Shown: positions 54,704-63,109 of the stretch, piece after piece
How positions within the stretch are numbered: the stretch's first letter is position 1
How the letters are laid out: each line of letters opens with the position of its first letter
From: Fen-1298 sp963833465
Lineage (GTDB): Bacteria > Bacteroidota > Ignavibacteria > UBA10030
DNA length: 64,000 nucleotides
Reading direction: 5' to 3'
Assembly: GCA_963833465.1 (NCBI GenBank)
Contig: CAWHXW010000003.1
Span: 682,001 to 746,000 of the forward strand
Program-made: the position numbers and the translations under genes
The notes under the pieces: model-generated
Database searches by the model: none
What the model was told of the DNA's origin: nothing
Seen by the model: the letters and a program-made list of their open reading frames with translations, nothing else

Positions 54704-54870
54704 GGTTGTTCTCCTTTGTTAAATTGTTACTTTTCTTTGTTATAGATGAGATGATGAGGAAGGGAAAACGGTTCGCCAGTTTGTAAAAAAATATTTTCGG
54801 GTTACGGAATCCTATTTGAACTTCTTGCATCTTATGTATAAATCATTCATATACAAAAAGGAGCATTATC

Positions 54871-55080
54871 ATGAAACAAAATATGGGTTCTATCGACAAA
54901 TTAGTTCGCGTTCTTGTTGCCGCAGTAATAGCTATTCTATATTTCACAAATCAAATCTCCGGCACAGCAGCCATCATTCTTGGCATTTTCGCAGTCGTAT
55001 TCTTATTGACAAGCGCAATCGGGTTCTGCCCGTTATATCTGCCATTGAAGCTCTCAACTTTGAAGAAGAAAGATGCTTAA
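54871..55080 (+). CDS. DUF2892 small membrane protein
   Basis: A 69-residue inner-membrane protein with two helices and the family start MGSIDKLVRVLVAAVIAILYF and end GFCPLYLPLKLST. DUF2892 proteins often accompany rhodanese and sulfur or thiol genes. AAGGAG precedes the ATG. Overlaps the next gene by eight bases. Confidence 0.85.
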   Translation: MKQNMGSIDKLVRVLVAAVIAILYFTNQISGTAAIILGIFAVVFLLTSAIGFCPLYLPLKLSTLKKKDA

Positions 55081-55312
55081 AGAAGACAAGGTGCAATATC
55101 GGATCATAATCAGAAATATGTTGAAGGGAATAGGTATCCTTGGGATCATGCTCTTTCTTCTGGGAAGTCCAAGGAGTTATTATTTGCTAATCGGTTCGGC
55201 TGTTTCACTATTTCTTGGCATTACCGATTTCGGCAGACAATGTCCTTTGATCCTTTCTGTTCAACATCACCTTAACAGGATGAAGTCAAAAAGGCAGTCT
55301 CAAATTTTATGA
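55073..55312 (+). CDS. Small membrane protein, DUF2892-like
   Basis: A 79-residue protein with two likely helices (about 17-31 and 33-51) and the ending GRQCPLILSVQHHLNRMK. It overlaps the preceding gene and resembles its GFCPL tail, suggesting a diverged DUF2892 relative. No known function. Confidence 0.65.
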   Translation: MLKEDKVQYRIIIRNMLKGIGILGIMLFLLGSPRSYYLLIGSAVSLFLGITDFGRQCPLILSVQHHLNRMKSKRQSQIL

Positions 55313-55401
55313 GGCATTGACCGGTTCTTGTTTTTATTGCTTTTCTCTTGTTAATTGTCAGGGAAGTATTCAAGAGCGATAAAAATAAGGACATCATAAT
55401 T

Positions 55402-55764
55402 ATGGGAAATATAATTTCATATCTACTTTTAGGTTTAGCAGCTGGCATTCTCAGCGGGCTTGTAGGAATTGGCGGCGGTATCTTAATTGTACCGGCGCTT
55501 GTCTTTCTTTTCGGATTCTCACAACAGCAGGCACAAGGAACAACATTGGCGCTTCTCGTTCCTCCCATTGGTATTCTTGCGGCGTGGACATATTACAAAC
55601 ACGGATTTGTTGATATAAGGGTAGCAGCAATCATTGCAGCCGGATTTATTGGCGGTAGCTTATTTGGTGCGCGCTATGCGACAGGAATATCAAACGATAT
55701 GCTCGGAAAAATATTCGGCGCATTTCTTGTACTAATTGGGTTGAAGATGATATTTGGAAAGTAA
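55402..55764 (+). CDS. TauE/SafE-type sulfite exporter, half-size
   Basis: A 120-residue membrane protein with four helices and the TauE/SafE signature GLAAGILSGLVGIGGGILIVPALVFLFGFSQQQAQGTTLALL. Family members have usually seven to eight helices in two halves; this has one, so it probably works as a dimer. ATG 55402 begins the first helix; 55348 adds a charged leader. Likely exports sulfite or an organosulfur compound, fitting the sulfur genes nearby. Confidence 0.82.
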   Translation: MGNIISYLLLGLAAGILSGLVGIGGGILIVPALVFLFGFSQQQAQGTTLALLVPPIGILAAWTYYKHGFVDIRVAAIIAAGFIGGSLFGARYATGISNDMLGKIFGAFLVLIGLKMIFGK

Positions 55765-55771
55765 TCGAAAA

Positions 55772-56026
55772 ATGATACGGAATGAAGAGTTAATTAACGA
55801 ACAACAATTTCTGCAACTCAATCAAATACGACAATCTGAACTCATCGCGAAACATTGCTCCGGCATAGAGAAACTCATTCGCGATGCCAAATCCAAAGAA
55901 GAAGCGGAACAGATTGCAAACAAGGCTTGTGACAAGTTTGAGAGTGAATGCGCGAGCAGCATCGTCCGAGTGGCACTTGTGCAATACCTACAGACTAAAG
56001 TAACACAATATTGGAGAAAGAAGTAA
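55772..56026 (+). CDS. Hypothetical helical protein
   Basis: An 84-residue soluble, charged protein (MIRNEELINEQQFLQLNQIR.., SKEEAEQIANKACDKFESEC) with three Cys. Not recognised. It lies seven bases after the TauE/SafE gene and 18 before a methyltransferase, so it belongs to the same transcript. ATG 55772 used; a TTG at 55754 overlapping the previous stop is possible. Confidence 0.6.
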   Translation: MIRNEELINEQQFLQLNQIRQSELIAKHCSGIEKLIRDAKSKEEAEQIANKACDKFESECASSIVRVALVQYLQTKVTQYWRKK

Positions 56027-56044
56027 CTTTATCCAAAGGACGAT

Positions 56045-56587
56045 ATGCACGAACACAGATATAATGGAGAAATAGAACGCCTTCGAGCTCCGCAACGCCT
56101 TGCATTACTTGAAGTACGTCGGGTTGTTGATCTCTGTCTTAAAAATATCAAAGTTATGAATATTTTGGATGTTGGGACGGGAAGCGGGATCTTCGCCGAA
56201 GAATTTTCAAAAAGAGGAATGAATGTCACCGGGATTGATCCGAATCCTGGCATGTTAAAGGTAGCTAAAGAGTTTGTACCAACCGGAACATTTCTTAATG
56301 GAATCGTTGAAGAAATTCCATTAAAAGATAATTCGTTTGATTTAGTCTATTTGGGTCATGTACTGCATGAATCCGGCGATATTGCCAAAGCACTCTCTGA
56401 ATCCAAACGCGTCGCAAGGCAACGAGTGTGTATCCTCGAATGGCCATATAAGCAGGAAGAAAACGGTCCGCCCTTAGAACATCGTCTTAAAACTGAAGAA
56501 ATTCTTACTGCTGCAAAACAAGTGGGCTTCTCTTCTGTAGAAACAATTCAATTACAGCATATGATGTTCTTCAGGTTTGCTATCTGA
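56045..56587 (+). CDS. Class I SAM-dependent methyltransferase
   Basis: A 180-residue methyltransferase of the UbiE/type 11 group: motif I NILDVGTGSGIFAEEF, motif II VTGIDPNPGML, and the IPLKDNSFDLVYLGHVLHE block. It begins MHEHRYNGEIERLRAPQR. It lacks the As(III)-binding Cys residues of ArsM. Located between sulfur-transport and MerR genes; substrate unknown. Confidence 0.85.
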   Translation: MHEHRYNGEIERLRAPQRLALLEVRRVVDLCLKNIKVMNILDVGTGSGIFAEEFSKRGMNVTGIDPNPGMLKVAKEFVPTGTFLNGIVEEIPLKDNSFDLVYLGHVLHESGDIAKALSESKRVARQRVCILEWPYKQEENGPPLEHRLKTEEILTAAKQVGFSSVETIQLQHMMFFRFAI

Positions 56588-56709
56588 TAATTGTTTTGTA
56601 ATAGTTTCGCATAAGACAATTGAAACTACCTCTGCCATTTTCATTCTTTCCTATTTTTTATAAATCTCAAAGCCATTTTTCCATTTCTGCGTTTCTTGTA
56701 AAACCGATT

Positions 56710-56723
56710 TGCTAAAATTAGCA
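56710..56723. promoter_or_regulatory. Inverted repeat upstream of the MerR gene
   Basis: TGCTAAAATTAGCA: six-base arms (TGCTAA/TTAGCA) around two bases, 50 bases before the merR start. A further TTGCTAA half-site lies at 56753-56759. Spacing suggests autoregulation, but MerR sites usually have longer arms, so the link is tentative. The rest of the 186-base gap shows no gene. Confidence 0.4.
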
Positions 56724-56773
56724 TTAATGCCTATGTTTATGCGGCACAATAGTTGCTAATTATAAATATAGCT

Positions 56774-57238
56774 ATGAGGACTGAGACAAAAGTATCCACA
56801 ATCTATTCTATTGGTGAGGTTGCCAAATTACTTGGAGTATCAGTCCAAATACTCCGGTTGTATGAAGAACGCGGACTTGTGCTTATTCAAAAAAGTGCAG
56901 GCAATCAGCGTATTTACACAGAAGATGATATTGAACGTATTCGTTGTATTCGCAATGCCATTAACGAACAAAAAATCAGTATGGAAGGTATTCGCAAAAT
57001 TCATTCATTGATACCTTGTTGGGAAATGGTGAGTTGTCCTCCAAAAAAGCGAAATGAATGCCCTGCCTATAGTTCTCACGATGCAGGATGCTGGACATTC
57101 GAACAAAAAAATATCGATTGTGCTACACGCGATTGCCGCGCCTGTAAAGTGTATCAGCTTTCATCCGATTGCGGAAATATTAAAAAACTGATTCAACGAT
57201 CACTCAGCGTCTCTGAGTATAAAGATACTTCCTCTTAA
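56774..57238 (+). CDS. MerR-family regulator with Cys-rich sensor tail
   Basis: A 154-residue regulator. Residues about 10-80 are the MerR winged helix (YSIGEVAKLLGVSVQILRLYEERGLV, NQRIYTEDDIERI). The C-terminal about 65 residues are a Cys-rich domain (CWEMVSCPPKKRNECPAY..GCWTF...CATRDCRACKVY) with nine Cys, a two-CW-type module likely to bind metal or an Fe-S cluster. It lies 18 bases before the octaheme cytochrome gene, so it probably controls the respiratory module in response to redox or sulfur state. Confidence 0.85.
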   Translation: MRTETKVSTIYSIGEVAKLLGVSVQILRLYEERGLVLIQKSAGNQRIYTEDDIERIRCIRNAINEQKISMEGIRKIHSLIPCWEMVSCPPKKRNECPAYSSHDAGCWTFEQKNIDCATRDCRACKVYQLSSDCGNIKKLIQRSLSVSEYKDTSS

Positions 57239-57256
57239 AATAAGGAATCCATTCAC

Positions 57257-58831
57257 ATGAAAAAAACGATTATCAGCGTTGGACTTGGCGTTCTTGTGAT
57301 GTGCTTGACGGTCATGTTGACTCTGACTGATCATGGTACACCAACAACACCACTTACAACCTTGCGTATGAAATACAGTCAGAAAGAAATCCCCTCTGTC
57401 GATCATACACAATTTACACAACTCAAGAAACATTTTTCCACACCGCAAGAAGTCACTTCTGCCTGTATCGCATGCCATAATGAGCGCCACAAAGAAGTAA
57501 TGCAATCCAGCCATTGGAACTGGGAACGGCAGGAATATGTGGAAGGCAAAGGCATACGAACACTCGGCAAGAAAAATATTTTAAATAATTTTTGCATTGG
57601 TATTTCTGGCAACGAACAAAGCTGCAACAGATGCCATATCGGATATGGCTGGGGAGATGAGAAATTCGATTTTAAGAATCCGTTGAATGTCGATTGCCTT
57701 GCCTGTCATGATAATAGCAATACATATATTAAAGCATCGGAAGGTGCGGGTATGCCGGATGTATCTGTAAACCTATCGAATGTAGCCCAGCATGTCGGCA
57801 AACCAACACGAGTCAATTGTGGCACATGCCATTTCTTCGGTGGCGGCGGCAATAACGTGAAACATGGCGATCTGGAAGAAGCACTTTTTGATCCCACGCG
57901 CGATGTTGATGTCCACATGGCATCGGATGGAGAGGATATGCAATGTGTGGATTGCCATACGGCGCGCAAGCATCAGATGTTGGGCAAGATGTACTCTGTC
58001 TCATCGATGAATCGCAATCGCGTCGAGTGCGAGCAATGCCATACAGCATTACCGCATACCGATGACATCCTGAACAAGCATACATTAAAGGTTTCTTGCC
58101 AGACATGCCACATTCCGGAATATGCAAAGGTGAACCCAACCAAGCTTCATTGGGATTGGTCTACTGCTGGAAAACTAAAAAATGGAGAGCCGTATGAAGA
58201 GAAGGATTCCAATGGGACGGATGTATATATGTCCATCAAAGGGTCGTTTATCTGGGGAAAGAAATTAAAACCGGATTACATTTGGTTTAACGGCACTGCT
58301 TCACATTATCTAATAGGAGACACTGTTAACCCATCGGAACCTGTAAAGATTAATACCTTGTATGGCAGTTACGATGATCCTGATTCGAAGATTGTACCAG
58401 TAAAAATTCACCGAACAAAACAAATCTACGACACGCGATATCAGTATCTTATCCAACCGAAAACTGTTTCGACGAAAAAAGGAGATGGAGGTTTTTGGAA
58501 AGAGTTTAATTGGAACCGTGCTGCTGAAGAAGGCATGAAGAAGATCAATTTGCCCTACAGCGGTAAGTATGGATTTATAGAAACAGAAATGACGTGGCCG
58601 ATCAATCATATGATTTCACCAAAAGAAAAAACCGTACCGTGCTCCGACTGCCACATACGCAATAATGGACGAATCGCTTCTCTTATCGGATTCTATATCC
58701 CTGGAAGAGATTACACTTCTTGGGTTGAATATCTTGGTACCGGATTAATACTACTGACGTTTGCTGGTGTGATTGTCCATGGAGGTATGCGTATAGCAGC
58801 TTCAAGAAAGCAGAAGGAGAACAAGGCATGA
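57257..58831 (+). CDS. Octaheme cytochrome c, tetrathionate reductase family
   Basis: A 524-residue exported multiheme cytochrome. N-terminal signal/anchor 1-24. Eight CxxCH motifs start at residues 70, 123, 147, 188, 230, 258, 281 and 462. A C-terminal helix (about 484-506) anchors it in the membrane. Spacing and the ASHWNWER-like region after heme 1 (SSHWNWERQEYVEGKG) match the octaheme tetrathionate reductase (Otr) family, which also reduces nitrite and hydroxylamine in vitro. It overlaps the cytochrome b gene by four bases. Likely terminal reductase or oxidase for a sulfur oxyanion; the natural substrate is uncertain. Confidence 0.92.
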   Translation: MKKTIISVGLGVLVMCLTVMLTLTDHGTPTTPLTTLRMKYSQKEIPSVDHTQFTQLKKHFSTPQEVTSACIACHNERHKEVMQSSHWNWERQEYVEGKGIRTLGKKNILNNFCIGISGNEQSCNRCHIGYGWGDEKFDFKNPLNVDCLACHDNSNTYIKASEGAGMPDVSVNLSNVAQHVGKPTRVNCGTCHFFGGGGNNVKHGDLEEALFDPTRDVDVHMASDGEDMQCVDCHTARKHQMLGKMYSVSSMNRNRVECEQCHTALPHTDDILNKHTLKVSCQTCHIPEYAKVNPTKLHWDWSTAGKLKNGEPYEEKDSNGTDVYMSIKGSFIWGKKLKPDYIWFNGTASHYLIGDTVNPSEPVKINTLYGSYDDPDSKIVPVKIHRTKQIYDTRYQYLIQPKTVSTKKGDGGFWKEFNWNRAAEEGMKKINLPYSGKYGFIETEMTWPINHMISPKEKTVPCSDCHIRNNGRIASLIGFYIPGRDYTSWVEYLGTGLILLTFAGVIVHGGMRIAASRKQKENKA

Positions 58832-59469
58832 AACGCGAATACGTCTATAAGGGATTCGAACGCTTTTGGCACTGGATGCAAGCTCTGTTGATTATCTTTC
58901 TCGGGTTTACAGGGTTTGAAATTCATGGCAGTGTTCATTTTTTCGGTTTCGAACAGGCAGTGAAACTACACAACATTGCTGCAATAGCATTTCTGGTCTT
59001 GATTGTCTTTGCTATCTTTTGGCATGTCACGACGGGCGAATGGAGGCAATACTTACCTACACGCAAGAATCTTCGTGCGCAGATGGAGTATTACATCTTT
59101 GGAATATTCCGCAATGCACCACACCCTACAAAGAAAACGGTACTAAGCAAATTGAATCCTCTTCAAAAAATTGTCTATGCCGGATTGAAAGTGATAGTAA
59201 TACCATTGATGGTTACAAGCGGACTTGTGTATATGTTTTACCGATATCCCCAGAGATACGAAATCATCAGTCTGAATATTGCCGGATTAAAAGTGGTAGC
59301 AACACTCCATACACTTGGTGCTTTTTTACTTGTAGTGTTCTTTATCGCACATATTTATCTGATTACGACTGGAAGTACGATTACATCGAACCTGAAAGCA
59401 ATGTTGACAGGGTACGAAGATTTACCCGACGAGCAACCATCGCCTGAAAAATCTAAAAAGAATCATTGA
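58828..59469 (+). CDS. Membrane cytochrome b (b561/formate dehydrogenase gamma type)
   Basis: A 213-residue integral membrane protein with four helices and likely heme-b His ligands in FERFWHWMQALLI, AVKLHNIAA, VFAIFWHVTTG and LHTLGAFLLVVFFIAHIYL. It passes electrons between quinol and the octaheme cytochrome. The ATGA overlap with the preceding gene supports a two-protein complex. Sequence is of the Otr-partner type rather than of a full cytochrome bc. Confidence 0.9.
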   Translation: MKREYVYKGFERFWHWMQALLIIFLGFTGFEIHGSVHFFGFEQAVKLHNIAAIAFLVLIVFAIFWHVTTGEWRQYLPTRKNLRAQMEYYIFGIFRNAPHPTKKTVLSKLNPLQKIVYAGLKVIVIPLMVTSGLVYMFYRYPQRYEIISLNIAGLKVVATLHTLGAFLLVVFFIAHIYLITTGSTITSNLKAMLTGYEDLPDEQPSPEKSKKNH

Positions 59470-59479
59470 GGAAATCATT

Positions 59480-59992
59480 ATGAAAACAAAATATATGAAT
59501 CCGTATCTTGCTGGCTTTTTTCTGGGACTTGTGTTGCTGGCAGCAATTTTTATAACAGGACGTGGTCTTGGTGCTAGCGGAGCAATCAAAAGCATTGTTG
59601 TCGCAGCAGTTGATGGCGTTGCTCCTGCACATGCCGAGCAATCATCGTTTTATGGATCGTACGTTGGTGCTGGAAAAGATAATCCCCTAAAATCGTGGAT
59701 TGTCTTTGAAGTTGTTGGAGTACTGATTGGAGGATTTTTATCTGGACTTATTTCAGGAAGATTAAAAATCGTGAGTGAAGGCGGTCCGCGTATTAGCATT
59801 AAATCGCGTTGGATATTCGCAGCCATTGGCGGTGCGCTATTCGGAATCGGCGCTCAGTTTGCTCGTGGATGCACCAGCGGCGCTGCACTTACCGGTATGG
59901 CTGTACTTTCGACAGCCGGCTTCATTACAATGATGGCGATCTTCGGATCCGGATATGTGATTGCCTACTTCTTCCGTAAGTTGTGGATATAG
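59480..59992 (+). CDS. YeeE/YedE-type sulfur transporter, first half
   Basis: A 170-residue membrane protein with the YeeE/YedE (TsuA/PmpA-PmpB) signature ALFGIGAQFARGCTSGAALTGMAVLSTAGF, whose Cys is conserved for thiosulfate handling. About four helices; the loop at 50-75 (PAHAEQSSFYGSYVG) is extracytoplasmic. It most likely acts with the next protein, which carries the other half. Role: uptake of thiosulfate or a related sulfur compound. Confidence 0.88.
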   Translation: MKTKYMNPYLAGFFLGLVLLAAIFITGRGLGASGAIKSIVVAAVDGVAPAHAEQSSFYGSYVGAGKDNPLKSWIVFEVVGVLIGGFLSGLISGRLKIVSEGGPRISIKSRWIFAAIGGALFGIGAQFARGCTSGAALTGMAVLSTAGFITMMAIFGSGYVIAYFFRKLWI

Positions 59993-60003
59993 GAGAGACG
60001 ACC

Positions 60004-61197
60004 ATGGGACCATTCGTACCTGAACTTATTTCTGATCAATTAAATTTGATTGTTGCCCTGATCATCGGCATTGCATTCGGTTTTGTGCTCGAGCAAGCCG
60101 GTTTTTCCTCTTCGCGCCGATTGGCGGGAGTTTTTTATGGCTATGACTTCACTGTACTGCGCGTGTTCTTTACCGCGGCCGTTACGGCAATGAGCGGTAC
60201 TTTGCTTCTCGCATATTTCGGTTACATTGACCTTCAATCAATTTATGTTAATCCGACTTGGTTGATGCCCGCAATTGTTGGCGGAGTGATTATGGGATTC
60301 GGATTCATTATAGGCGGCTATTGCCCTGGCACATCGGTTTGCGCTGCAGCTATCGGAAAGATTGATGCTATGTTTTTTGTCGGTGGGGGAATATTGGGTG
60401 TGTTTGCGTTTGGCGAACTCTATCCGCTCTATCATACTTTTTATGAATCGACAGCATTAGGGCCGATTAAGGTATTTGATTCTCTCGATATCTCGCAAGG
60501 ACTATTTGCGTTCATCCTTATTGCAGTTGCAGTCGGTGCTTTCACAATAACGACGATGATAGAAAAAAGAACGAATAAATCTTCAGCACCATCATTGGAA
60601 TTCAAACCATTGAAACATAAAATTGCCGGAGCCGGAATTATCATGCTGGGTATTGTGTTTATTTTCATGCCATCCCGTCAAGCACGCTTAACGGAAAAAG
60701 TACAGGGCGCGTCATACGGTGCATCTCATAGTGTGAAAATCATGTCGTCAGACGAGCTTGCATATCGCATCATCGACAAGGAAAGTAGCGTACAGGTTGT
60801 GGATATACGTATGCCCGAACAATTTGCTACACTCGCGCTCCCCGGCTCAGTGAATATGCAGGTAAAAGATTTGTTCGGAAAAGAATTGACTCCGATTCTT
60901 TCTGATCGGCGCGTAGTTAAAGTTGTGATTGGGCAAAACGATAAAGAAAGCCAAACAGCAGCACTGCTCTTAAAGGAATTGGGTTACGAGAATGTTGCCA
61001 TGCTTCAGGGCGGCTTGGAAAACTTTCAGAAGACTATTCTGACTCCCAAATTGGAAGCCACTGGTAGCCGTTGGGATACAGATGTGAATACATTTCGTGC
61101 CAATGCTTCAGCGACAATTTCCAAAATGATTGCAGATGCGAAGAATAAGCAGCCAAAAGTCGCAAAGGTTCAAAAGAAGATTCAGGGCGGGTGTTAA
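60004..61197 (+). CDS. YeeE/YedE-type transporter fused to a rhodanese domain
   Basis: A 397-residue membrane protein. Residues 1-180 hold the second YeeE/YedE half (AGFSSSRRLAGVFYGYDFTVLRVFF, FIIGGYCPGTSVCAAAIGKIDAMFFVGGG). A further helix (about 203-222) leads to a rhodanese-like domain at about 240-350 (VQVVDIRMPEQFATLALPGSVNM, LLLKELGYENVAMLQGGLENF). Where active rhodaneses have the catalytic Cys loop (Y-C-x-x-G-x-R-S), this reads VIGQNDKESQ, so sulfur transfer by Cys persulfide is unlikely. A C-terminal Cys (QGGC) is the last residue. ATG 60004 follows AGGAGAG; GTG 59983 is an alternative. Works with the preceding half-transporter. Confidence 0.88.
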   Translation: MGPFVPELISDQLNLIVALIIGIAFGFVLEQAGFSSSRRLAGVFYGYDFTVLRVFFTAAVTAMSGTLLLAYFGYIDLQSIYVNPTWLMPAIVGGVIMGFGFIIGGYCPGTSVCAAAIGKIDAMFFVGGGILGVFAFGELYPLYHTFYESTALGPIKVFDSLDISQGLFAFILIAVAVGAFTITTMIEKRTNKSSAPSLEFKPLKHKIAGAGIIMLGIVFIFMPSRQARLTEKVQGASYGASHSVKIMSSDELAYRIIDKESSVQVVDIRMPEQFATLALPGSVNMQVKDLFGKELTPILSDRRVVKVVIGQNDKESQTAALLLKELGYENVAMLQGGLENFQKTILTPKLEATGSRWDTDVNTFRANASATISKMIADAKNKQPKVAKVQKKIQGGC

Positions 61198-61277
61198 TCG
61201 CAAGCTTGCGAATATCATATATTGGTTTGATTTTCGTAGCCAAAAATATTTCTCACATATTAGTCATTCTCATTATT

Positions 61278-61312
61278 ATCTCGATGTTAAGTATCACATC
61301 GAGATTTTTTTT
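61278..61312 (+). terminator. Rho-independent terminator of the octaheme/YeeE operon
   Basis: ATCTCGATGT (61278-61287) and ACATCGAGAT (61296-61305) form a 10-base perfect stem with eight-base loop, followed by seven T. It lies 81 bases after the YeeE-rhodanese stop and closes the operon. Confidence 0.88.
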
Positions 61313-61596
61313 AGTGTTACGTTTCAGAGCCTAATGGACAAATGAGGGTGAATTAATTTCTTTATCGGTTACAATCAGTTCACCTACTTTTCTGGCAATC
61401 AATTCAAACTGATTATATTTGTATGTTTTCATCGCAGCACCTTTATAAAATAACTTGGTACAGGATAACAGGAAGCCACCACGGAAGTCAAATTTCAGTG
61501 AGGAAAAGCGCGTGAGGAAACGGTTGGAAAGATTAGTCAACCATTGAAAAATGAAAATAATGGAAAGCTGTGAATTGGATTTATATCAGGAAAGAA
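61313..61596. other. Gap between convergent operons
   Basis: Two terminators bracket this stretch. A minus-strand open frame (61331-61540) has no ribosome site or family pattern and is not called. Nothing else seen. Confidence 0.5.
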
Positions 61597-61627
61597 ATAA
61601 AAAAGCCGACCTTATTGGGGTCGGCTT
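61597..61627 (-). terminator. Terminator after the DUF3883 gene
   Basis: AAGCCGACC pairs with GGTCGGCTT (61603-61611 and 61619-61627); on the minus strand the stem is followed by a T run. It lies 44 bases past the stop of the nuclease-like gene. Confidence 0.85.
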
Positions 61628-61670
61628 AAACTACTTCACTTTCAAATCTGCGTTACCTATAGTTCTTGTT

Positions 61671-62897
61671 TTAAACGGTAATAGGTTTTGAAATAAATTT
61701 AATTTTATAAACAACCGGCACAAGCTTATCTTCCTTTATAAGTTCATCTGCTTTTACTATCCAGATTTTTGGATTAACAGTCCCGGTATTATATACGATA
61801 TAGATAAAATAGTTTTCCAACTGTTCCGCAACTGCAACTTCATTGGCAGTAATTCTGATTGAGCTATTTCCAATATTATTTAAAGTCGACTTAACCTCTA
61901 TTGGTTTCTCGTTTTCTTCTAAGTCATATGATAGAATATCATATCCTATTCTATCGTTCAAAATAGATTTAACCTTTTTTGATAAATCTTCTCTTCCATT
62001 TTTAATCAAATATTCCTTTTCAGTTTTAATTACTATTTGCTCACCTCTATCTCCAATCCTTTTTGCCCTTTTGGACATATTTTCATAATCCAATTTCGCT
62101 TTATTTTGTGAACCGCCCTGAGTAGCCACCTCATCCATGAATGAGAAATTCAATTCTATAAATTTGCCAATAACTTTCTCAATGGGTGGAAAATCCTTCA
62201 ATTTAAATTCTCTCAATTCTTTCGGTAGCCTATCATGACTTAACTCGTCATTCGGTCTTCCGAAAGAATGATAGAGGAATTTGCTAAACTCATAAACTGA
62301 CCACTCTTTCATTATTACATCATTGTTCTTCATTATCAAGAGGTGATTCTGTTTATCTAATTCGTGTTTTGATGTATTGGATATTCCCAAATTATTAATG
62401 AAATAATCAAGATGACTTGAAGCAAAGATATTCATAAAATCATTCGGATAATAAACCGAAAGGATTTTCCCCTTAAACATTGGAGATAACTTACTTTCTC
62501 GAAGTAAATCTATTCTGTTGTGATTCGTTAAAAGATTAAAAATTTCGTTTTTTACATCTATAAAAGCACTATTGAAAGAATCGCCGAATCTTTGAGCAAA
62601 TCTAAAATCCTTATTGCCATCTAAATTACTTCTTTTGCCATAATAAACCCCAAATTTAATTGCTGTAGCGTGATGAATATTGCCCCATGCGTTAAGTTCA
62701 TTTTCAATTCGATGACAAAATGTAGGGAGTCCTTTGCCTATTACATACTCATTTTCATTAAGATTTTTAATCCTATTAACAGGAAAATCTTTAACGAACT
62801 TATTGCGTAGCTTATCAATGGATTTGAATTCATTATTTAAATCATTTCTAATCTTTTCAAATTCTAATTGATATTCCCTTAATTCATTAATATTCAT
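61671..62897 (-). CDS. DUF3883 domain protein, candidate defence nuclease
   Basis: A 408-residue soluble protein. The C-terminal DUF3883 domain (about 280-405) has the PD-(D/E)XK-type pattern: E286 in GDRGEQIV, GREDLSKKVKSI, D320 in RIGYDILSYD and E334-V-K336 in IEVKST, then NEVAVAEQLENYFIYIVYN. This domain occurs in many restriction or anti-phage proteins. The N-terminal 270 residues are not recognised (KFGVYYGKRS, FRFAQRFGDSF, SPMFKGKILSVYYPNDFMNIF); the last block recalls winged or McrB-adjacent N-domains. A stand-alone gene with own terminator, AT-rich, near a tyrosine recombinase: probable mobile defence cargo (inference). Confidence 0.75.
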   Translation of the reverse strand: MNINELREYQLEFEKIRNDLNNEFKSIDKLRNKFVKDFPVNRIKNLNENEYVIGKGLPTFCHRIENELNAWGNIHHATAIKFGVYYGKRSNLDGNKDFRFAQRFGDSFNSAFIDVKNEIFNLLTNHNRIDLLRESKLSPMFKGKILSVYYPNDFMNIFASSHLDYFINNLGISNTSKHELDKQNHLLIMKNNDVIMKEWSVYEFSKFLYHSFGRPNDELSHDRLPKELREFKLKDFPPIEKVIGKFIELNFSFMDEVATQGGSQNKAKLDYENMSKRAKRIGDRGEQIVIKTEKEYLIKNGREDLSKKVKSILNDRIGYDILSYDLEENEKPIEVKSTLNNIGNSSIRITANEVAVAEQLENYFIYIVYNTGTVNPKIWIVKADELIKEDKLVPVVYKIKFISKPITV

Positions 62898-63109
62898 ATG
62901 GTATCAGTCCTAACTATAAGCTGATAGTTGCAAAATAATTATTTCGTGTGTTCTAACAATGAACGCTAAGCTTCCGCAACGATAATTATCAAAAGAAAGA
63001 ACACAAAAACAGGTTTATTCATATAGATGTTATAAGTGTAAAGAAACAATTACAAAAAAGCCAACTGCAAAAGTTTGCTTCACTCTATTATAGTAAGTGC
63101 CCTCCAGCC
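62898..63109. other. Gap between nuclease and recombinase genes
   Basis: A short AT-rich gap. A plus-strand run near 62990-63090 reads VYSYRCYKCKETITKK and might be a zinc-ribbon transposase scrap; it is too short to call. The nuclease promoter must lie here. Confidence 0.35.

Noticed and set aside
56045..56587. Arsenite methyltransferase ArsM
   Set aside because: SAM fold is present, but the conserved As(III)-binding Cys residues are missing.
62990..63090. Zinc-ribbon transposase scrap (YRCYKCKETITKK)
   Set aside because: About 26 codons, no flanking repeats or second block; chance is possible.
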